The position numbers and the translations under genes are program-made. A stretch of 64,000 nt of DNA from an uncultured Latescibacterota bacterium (GTDB taxonomy: Bacteria; Latescibacterota; UBA2968): assembly GCA_958295785.1 (NCBI GenBank), contig OY282377.1, positions 2,804,394-2,868,393 on the forward strand, given 5' to 3'. The notes beneath the pieces are model-generated. The model made no database searches. It worked only from the letters and a program-made list of their open reading frames with translations, and was not told where the DNA came from. Shown here one piece after another: positions 59,072-64,000 of this stretch (within the stretch, counting starts at the first letter, position 1; each line of letters opens with the position of its first letter).

Positions 59072-60325
59072 ATGACTGCTCGAGATTGCGAAATCGCAGA
59101 TATTGAACACATCTTGTTGCGCGTTCCGTTTCATCCGCGCTGTGCCGTGGTGAAACAGATTCGCGTGCCATTTTGGTCGCTCGTGGATGTGTGCAAGGTG
59201 ACGACTAAGGCGGGTGTGACCGGATATGGCGAGACCTTGACGCGCTATACGTGGGGGCAGTCGAATGAGAGGCAATTCGCCCGGGTGCGCGGCGAGAATG
59301 CGTTCAATTTTTTGTGGGACGACAGTTTGGGCGCGGGGTTGCAGATGGCCCTTTTTGATGCGGCGGGCAAAACCCTCGGCGTGCCGTGTCACAAGCTGAT
59401 GGGGGTGCAATACCGCGCATCGTGTCCGGTGTCGTGGTGGGCGCAAGACCGCACGCCCGAAGAATGGGCGATAGAAGCGCGGGCCGCCGTGAATCACGGA
59501 TTTACGACGATGAAGGTCAAGGCGCGTCCGTGGTTTTATCCGGAAGAACAATTGGAGGCTGTCGCGCAATCCGCGCCGGATTATTTCAAGATCGATGCGG
59601 ATTTCAATTCTCTGTTGTTGGGCGCAGATCAAGCCGCGCCTTTGATTCGGCACTTGGAAGACAAGTATCGCCAGTTGGCGATGATCGAGACGCCCATTCC
59701 GCAAAACGATGTGGCGGGCAACGCGCTGTTGCGACAAAAGATCGCCAGCCCAATTGCCATGCATTTTGGCAATCCGCCTTTTATGACTGCGGTGCGCGAG
59801 GGCGTGTGCGACGGGTTTGTGATCAGCGGCGGCGCGACTCGCGTGATCAAACAGGGCACATTGGCCGCCGAGGCGAATTTGCCGTTCTGGCTGCAACTGG
59901 TGGGATCGGGATTGACCACGATGTGGGGCGTGCATCTGGGCGCGGTGCTGTCTCACGCGCGTTGGCCCGCGATTCCGTGTGTGAATATTTGGGCGCATCC
60001 GCTCATTAAAAATTTCAACGTGCAAGGCGGGCATATTCGCGTGCCCAATGCGCCGGGATTGGGCGTCGAACTGGATTGGGATGTGATCGAGCGGTATCGC
60101 GTTGATCCCGATTTTAAGCTCAAAACAAAGCGTCAGATCCATACGATATGCTGGCCCGATGGCCGCGAGACGCATTATGCAGATGGACGGTATCGCGACG
60201 ATTTTTTGGCCGGGCGACTGACGGGATTTTTGCCGGGCATCCGCTTGGAACTAAAATTGGACGATAGATCAGAGGCATTTGATCGCGCCTATCGGGAACT
60301 GTTCGGGAAAAGCGGTGAGAGGTAA
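59072..60325 (+). CDS. Enolase-superfamily enzyme (mandelate racemase-like)
   Basis: 417 residues, AAAGGAG before the ATG. Barrel landmarks: T-M-K-V-K-A-R (the K-x-K pair), K-I-D-A-D-F-N (metal Asp), M-I-E-T-P-I-P (metal Glu) and A-M-H-F-G-N-P. It differs clearly from the galactonate-dehydratase-like gene at 10310. The superfamily abstracts a proton alpha to a carboxylate; substrate unknown. The C-terminal ~70 residues are an unusual extension with a D-G-R-E-T-H-Y-A-D-G-R segment. Confidence 0.87.
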   Translation: MTARDCEIADIEHILLRVPFHPRCAVVKQIRVPFWSLVDVCKVTTKAGVTGYGETLTRYTWGQSNERQFARVRGENAFNFLWDDSLGAGLQMALFDAAGKTLGVPCHKLMGVQYRASCPVSWWAQDRTPEEWAIEARAAVNHGFTTMKVKARPWFYPEEQLEAVAQSAPDYFKIDADFNSLLLGADQAAPLIRHLEDKYRQLAMIETPIPQNDVAGNALLRQKIASPIAMHFGNPPFMTAVREGVCDGFVISGGATRVIKQGTLAAEANLPFWLQLVGSGLTTMWGVHLGAVLSHARWPAIPCVNIWAHPLIKNFNVQGGHIRVPNAPGLGVELDWDVIERYRVDPDFKLKTKRQIHTICWPDGRETHYADGRYRDDFLAGRLTGFLPGIRLELKLDDRSEAFDRAYRELFGKSGER

Positions 60326-60341
60326 GATGCGAGGATAGAAA

Positions 60342-60369
60342 CGTAGGGGCGATGCCCCCGTGCCCGCCC
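60342..60369. repeat. Dispersed palindrome, type I
   Basis: GTAGGGGCGATGCCCCCGTG followed by CCCGCCC, 17 bases after the enolase-superfamily stop. Confidence 0.75.
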
Positions 60370-60402
60370 AAAGATACAAGACGCGAGAGGGGTTGCGTGT
60401 GC

Positions 60403-60429
60403 GGACAGGCACGGGGGCCTGTCCCTACG
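60403..60429. repeat. Dispersed palindrome, type II
   Basis: GGACAGGCACGGGGGCCTGT followed by CCCTAC. It lies 34 bases from a type I copy, the only place in the window where both subfamilies occur together. Confidence 0.75.
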
Positions 60430-60569
60430 GGTGATGGGGCAACGGACTGCGAACCGCTAACTGTTTGGTGGCCGGGTTGGATGAGCACAGAGCTTGCGCC
60501 CTTCTGTTTCTCTCGTTCCCATCTCGCTTCTCACTTCTCAGCTCTCACCTGTTTTCAAAGGAGATCGTC

Positions 60570-61382
60570 ATGGCATTTAAGCTCGGATACTGTGCATTGC
60601 GGTGGAAAAATCCAGATTTGGAGCGGTCGCTCGAGGCCCTCAAAAAAGCGGGTTGGGATGGTTGGGAGTGCCGCTTGCCGCTGGACTGGTTGGGGCCGGC
60701 GAGTCGGGTGCGGAAAATTTGCGACAATGTGGGGCTTCCCATGGCGGTGTTCACAGCGCAAGGGTCGCCTGAGACCCCGGGGTGGGAACACACCGAGCGC
60801 AACATGCGCCGCATCGATTTTGCCGCTGAGATGGGCGTGGACTGCTTTATGTATATGAGCGGTCGCAAGCCCGAAGGTCGTTCCGTCAACGCAGACGACA
60901 TCAAACGAGCCGCCGAAGCCGCGGACGAATGGGCGGAGTACGCGGCGCAATACGATTTGGAATTGAGCTATCACATTCACACCAATTTGCTGGTGGATTC
61001 AAAAGAGGACTGGCAGTTGTACACGCGCCAGTTGCAAAAGGCCAAGCTGTGCATTGACGTGTCACACGCGCAGCTTTGGGGGTATGACGCCGCCCAATCC
61101 CTGCGCGATTTTCGAGATCAACTCAATTACGTGCATTTGCAAGATTGGGCAGACGAGAATATCGCGCGCGATGCGGAAGGGCGGTTCATGCCCGCGTGGG
61201 TCTCTGTGGGCGTTGCCCAGGCATTGGATTTTCCCGCGCTGGCAAAGGTGCTCAGCGATATGGGCTACGACCGCTGGGTAACGGCGTGTCCGGGCGCGCC
61301 GATTTACGAGGGCGAAGACGCGGTGCATGAAGCGACCCGAAGTGCCAAAATGTATCGGTATTGCCGAAACGCGGGGTATTGA
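60570..61382 (+). CDS. Sugar phosphate isomerase/epimerase-type TIM barrel
   Basis: 270 residues, AAGGAG six bases before the ATG. It matches the AP-endonuclease-2-like TIM barrel used by xylose-isomerase-like epimerases: G-W-D-G-W-E-C near residue 28, S-Y-H-I-H-T-N (~131, metal His), L-C-I-D-V-S-H-A (~156) and N-Y-V-H-L-Q-D-W (~184, His-Asp). It follows the enolase-superfamily gene, suggesting a joint sugar-acid pathway. Confidence 0.85.
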   Translation: MAFKLGYCALRWKNPDLERSLEALKKAGWDGWECRLPLDWLGPASRVRKICDNVGLPMAVFTAQGSPETPGWEHTERNMRRIDFAAEMGVDCFMYMSGRKPEGRSVNADDIKRAAEAADEWAEYAAQYDLELSYHIHTNLLVDSKEDWQLYTRQLQKAKLCIDVSHAQLWGYDAAQSLRDFRDQLNYVHLQDWADENIARDAEGRFMPAWVSVGVAQALDFPALAKVLSDMGYDRWVTACPGAPIYEGEDAVHEATRSAKMYRYCRNAGY

Positions 61383-61397
61383 GGAGCGAGACATAAA

Positions 61398-61658
61398 ATA
61401 GAAGCGCGAAAACCCCAATATAATGAGCAGGAATTTGCCCAACGGGGTCAAACTTGCTATGAGCGCGTCGTTTGTTCGCTTATAACAGATCGAGACAAAG
61501 GAAAATTTGTCGCCATTGATATCGATACGGGGTCTTTTGAAATAGATGCCGATGATTATACAGCGACAGAACGTTTGTTAAATCATCATCCACACGCGCA
61601 AATTTGGCTTTGTCGAGTGGGCCAAAAAACGACCTATCGCGTGGGTACAATCGCATGA
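61398..61658 (+). CDS. Small protein paired with a retropepsin, probable AUA start
   Basis: 86 residues if read from ATA at 61398, which lies 11 bases after GAGGAG. The frame contains E-E-F-A-x-R-G-like (N-E-Q-E-F-A-Q-R-G), K-G-K-F-V-A-I-D-I-D-T-G, F-E-I-D-A-D-D and A-Q-I-W-L-C-R-V-G segments, matching a small family I recall upstream of clan-AA protease genes. No ATG, GTG or TTG is available in frame before this conserved start; the first TTG is far inside. It overlaps the protease gene by 4 bases (ATGA). Confidence 0.65.
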   Translation: MEARKPQYNEQEFAQRGQTCYERVVCSLITDRDKGKFVAIDIDTGSFEIDADDYTATERLLNHHPHAQIWLCRVGQKTTYRVGTIA

Positions 61659-62029
61659 TTACCGGACATATCAATGCGTTTTCCGAGGCGATAATCCCCA
61701 TTCACCTTCGGGATATATCAGGCGCAGTTCACGATTTTGAAGCAGTACTGGACACGGGATTTAATGGTTCGTTGACTTTGTCTCCCGAGGTGATTGACCG
61801 CTTGCAATTGCCTTGGCGAACTCGCGGAAGTGCAGAATTGGCCGACGGTTCCATAGAGACTTTCGATATCCACTCTGCCACGATTATTTGGGATGGTGTA
61901 CCGCGTTCTATTTTGGTATCATCAGTGGAAACAAAGCCTCTTTTGGGAATGCGCGTGCAGATAGGCGGTTTGGTGGAGATTGTTTCTGTCAATGACGGTG
62001 GATTGGGCGGACTGACCACCAACCGCTGA
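61655..62029 (+). CDS. Clan AA aspartic protease (retropepsin-like)
   Basis: 124 residues. A single A-V-L-D-T-G-F-N-G-S-L-T active-site loop near residue 29 (Asp-Thr-Gly) and an L-L-G-M-R-V-Q flap-side strand show a retroviral-type monomer that must dimerise to be active. The upstream 86-residue gene overlaps it, so the two are co-translated. The last ~10 residues (after V-S-V-N-D) are read from an intergenic repeat word, so the natural C-terminus is probably lost. A second locus with the other partner family occurs at 15354. Confidence 0.8.
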   Translation: MITGHINAFSEAIIPIHLRDISGAVHDFEAVLDTGFNGSLTLSPEVIDRLQLPWRTRGSAELADGSIETFDIHSATIIWDGVPRSILVSSVETKPLLGMRVQIGGLVEIVSVNDGGLGGLTTNR

Positions 62030-62078
62030 CCGCCCAATATTTCGGCGGATTTGTTTTCATTTTTTTTGGCGAATTGAC

Positions 62079-63152
62079 ATGGCGCGGGGTATCCCTGACA
62101 ATCCATTTTACCATCCGATCATCGATTGCGATATTCACAACGCAGTGCCCAGTTTGGAAACCCTGATTCCGCATTTGGAAGACCATTGGGTGGCGTACAT
62201 TGACGAATCGGCATTTGTGGGCCCCAATGCGAGTGATTATCCGCCGCGGGCGCCCACGTCTGCGCGGGAAGGCACAAAGCCGAAAGGCGGGCCGCCGGGG
62301 TCCAATTTTGAATGGCTCAAAGCGCAGGCATTGGATGCGTGGGATGTCGAGGTCGGCATTTTGACGTGTGCGTATCGCGTTCAAAGCGTACACAACGAGG
62401 ACTTGGCCGCGTCGCTTGCAACGGCGATCAATCAGTGGCAAATCGAGGCGTGGTTAGACAGGGACGAGCGGTTGCGCGCCTCCCTGGTCTTGCCCAGTCA
62501 AAACCCAGTGCTCGCCGCACGCGAGATCGAGCGGTTTGGCGATCATCCGGGCTTTGTTCAGGTGATCGTGCCGGTCAGGTCTTATGAACCTTATGGCAAG
62601 CGCGTGTACGACCCGATGTTCGATGCGGCGGTCAAGCGCGATTTGGCGATTGGGATTCACTACGGGGGCGCGTCGGGTTTGCCGCCCACCCCGGTGGGAT
62701 GGCCTTCCACCTATGTCGAGGAAATGGCCGATATGGCGCAGGTGTTTCAGTCGCAGGTGATGAGTTTGGTCGTGGAAGGCGCGTTTGATCGGTTTCCCGA
62801 ATTGCGCGTGGTGCTCATCGAAGGCGGCTGGACGTGGATGCCCGCGTGGATGTGGCGATTGGACAAGGAGTGGAAGGGGTTGCGCCGCGACATTCCGTGG
62901 GTCAAGCGACCGCCCTCGGAATACATCCGCGAGCACGTCCGGATGACCCTGCAACCCATGGATGCGCCGCCCGAATCTGATTACTTGCTGCAAGTGATGG
63001 GGCATCTGGACTCGGACGATATGCTGATGTTTTCGACCGACTATCCCCATTGGCATTTTGACGCGCCGATAGACGCGATGCCCAAGGGCGTGTCGGATTC
63101 GCTGTTGGGAAAAATACTGTACGAAAACGCAAAGGCGTTTTATAGGTTTTAA
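62079..63152 (+). CDS. Amidohydrolase-2 family protein
   Basis: 357 residues. Landmarks: P-I-I-D-C-D-I-H-N at the start (a D-x-D-x-H variant of the HxH site), A-I-G-I-H-Y-G-G (~190), L-V-V-E-G-A-F-D-R-F-P (~229) and M-F-S-T-D-Y-P-H-W (~318, the conserved Asp). The order fits the COG2159 decarboxylase/hydrolase family; the substrate is likely a sugar- or aromatic-derived acid. It is the third amidohydrolase of this type in the window, after 4233 and 5194. Confidence 0.85.
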   Translation: MARGIPDNPFYHPIIDCDIHNAVPSLETLIPHLEDHWVAYIDESAFVGPNASDYPPRAPTSAREGTKPKGGPPGSNFEWLKAQALDAWDVEVGILTCAYRVQSVHNEDLAASLATAINQWQIEAWLDRDERLRASLVLPSQNPVLAAREIERFGDHPGFVQVIVPVRSYEPYGKRVYDPMFDAAVKRDLAIGIHYGGASGLPPTPVGWPSTYVEEMADMAQVFQSQVMSLVVEGAFDRFPELRVVLIEGGWTWMPAWMWRLDKEWKGLRRDIPWVKRPPSEYIREHVRMTLQPMDAPPESDYLLQVMGHLDSDDMLMFSTDYPHWHFDAPIDAMPKGVSDSLLGKILYENAKAFYRF

Positions 63153-63254
63153 GGCGGGAGACAGCCACCCAACACAGCCCCCAAATCCGACGCACTTCGT
63201 CGGTTCGCAGATTCATCGATTCGCAACATGACCCCTTTTTACGTGGAGACCCCC

Positions 63255-64000
63255 ATGAAAACGTTCTCGATTTTGATGTTCGGATGCCTGCTCGCAACAT
63301 CGGCATGGGCAGCGGATAGCCAAGTGGATTCCCTGTATCGCGCCGCGCTGGCGCACATGAATGAGATCGACGCCAAAGAGAGTGTCGATGCCTTCAAACA
63401 GGTGCTGAAGAAAGACGGCAAGTACGCGCCGGCACTCGCGCAGTTGACCCGGCTCTACATTCGGCTGGACACGCCCGAGTTTCGGCGCAGGGCCGTGGAA
63501 GCCAGTGAAAAGGCGGTCCGAATCGACCCCGAAAATTTGCAGTACCAACTCCTGCACGGCGAGGCGTTGTGGAACCGGGGATTTCAGCGTCAGGCCAAAG
63601 CGCATTACGAAAAGGTGATTGAAAAATTTCCCAATGCCGCCATTGCGGCCTACGATGCCGGCCGCCATGTGTTGGGCGAATATATGATCACGCGCGACCG
63701 CGTCTTGTCGCGCCGGGGGGCGATTCGGTCTTTTGCGAAAAACGAATACGACCAAGCCGTGATGCTGTTGGAAAAGAGTTTGGAGATCGATGCGGGGTAT
63801 CGGGATTCCTATTATCTTTTGGCACTCGCCCATTTGGAGCATCGCAAAATCCCCGCCATGCAACGGGTGATGAAGCGGATGATGCGAAAATTTCCCGACG
63901 ACATCAACGCGCTGCTGTTTTTGGCCTATTCGCACCAACTTCAGCGCAATTTGTTAGAGGCCAACAAATTGTACGAACAGGCCATCGCGGCGATGGGGGA
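63255..64000 (+). CDS. Secreted TPR-repeat protein (5' part)
   Basis: At least 248 residues, running off the window end. A cleavable signal peptide ends near A-W-A-A (~20). Then come tetratricopeptide-like repeats of about 34 residues: A-L-A-H-M-N-E-I-D, A-L-A-Q-L-T-R-L-Y, L-L-H-G-E-A-L-W-N-R-G, Y-Y-L-L-A-L-A-H-L-E and L-F-L-A-Y-S-H-Q-L-Q. TPR proteins act as scaffolds; the partner is unknown. GGAG precedes the ATG by 8 bases. Confidence 0.85.
   Translation, partial: MKTFSILMFGCLLATSAWAADSQVDSLYRAALAHMNEIDAKESVDAFKQVLKKDGKYAPALAQLTRLYIRLDTPEFRRRAVEASEKAVRIDPENLQYQLLHGEALWNRGFQRQAKAHYEKVIEKFPNAAIAAYDAGRHVLGEYMITRDRVLSRRGAIRSFAKNEYDQAVMLLEKSLEIDAGYRDSYYLLALAHLEHRKIPAMQRVMKRMMRKFPDDINALLFLAYSHQLQRNLLEANKLYEQAIAAMG

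Overview
The window reads as a piece of a free-living or host-associated Gram-negative genome of moderate GC. It carries a complete electron-transport operon (alternative complex III plus a caa3-type oxidase). Around it lie many genes for breaking down unusual carbohydrates and organic acids: sulfatase, beta-helix lyase-like protein, enolase-superfamily dehydratases, amidohydrolases, a phytanoyl-CoA-dioxygenase-like protein, DUF362, DUF6785 and sugar isomerase/epimerase. This mix, together with frequent intergenic palindromes and abundant small mobile elements, resembles Latescibacterota/Poribacteria-type genomes. That placement is an inference from gene content; no rRNA or other phylogenetic marker apart from murG and a PBP1a gene is present.

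Layout. 1-3.1 kb: the end of a TPP-enzyme gene followed by a repeat-rich zone (repeat family A, a frameshifted IS5-type element, an IS5-derived MITE). 3.1-11.5 kb: a run of minus-strand catabolic genes. 11.5-20.9 kb: a disturbed accessory zone. It holds a Bor-like lipoprotein gene, a dockerin-like repeat protein split by an IS, a YgiT/retropepsin-associated locus with an internal direct repeat, a fatty-acid desaturase, a decayed K+ channel, an AT-rich patch and a truncated lon. 21.0-33.2 kb: one plus-strand respiratory operon, actABCDEF, a small membrane gene, a Sco copper chaperone, then cytochrome oxidase subunits II, I, III and IV. 33.3-36.5 kb: a minus-strand group of small genes encoding membrane proteins, a TIR-like protein (DUF1863/ThsB-like), a membrane-anchored PLD-like protein and a GIY-YIG protein. 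These are separated by repeated terminator-promoter units, and this is the best candidate for an undescribed (probably defence or signalling) system. 36.7-45 kb: alcohol dehydrogenase, dioxygenase, MFS transporter, a substrate-binding protein with an output-less HAMP sensor, an IS5 remnant and a large DUF6785 membrane protein. 45.2-49.8 kb: a second, intact IS copy, murG, and a tandemly duplicated coiled-coil/nuclease-like gene. 49.9-57.5 kb: DUF362, a large hypothetical protein, a nucleotidyltransferase module, a phosphoesterase, PBP1a and an unknown membrane-anchored protein. 58.2-64 kb: plus-strand catabolic genes again, a retropepsin pair, and the start of a TPR protein.

How it works together. 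The Act complex oxidises menaquinol and passes electrons through its c-type haems, directly or via the fused cytochrome c of CoxB, to the A2-type oxidase; Sco loads the CuA centre. The catabolic genes (sulfatase, lyase-like protein, dehydratases, dehydrogenase, transporters) would feed reducing power into this chain. Superimposed on this is a high load of non-autonomous repeats: two IS-related families, repeat family A with a covarying hairpin, and 16 copies of a two-subfamily palindrome. At least one precise gene interruption by an IS can be reconstructed base by base.
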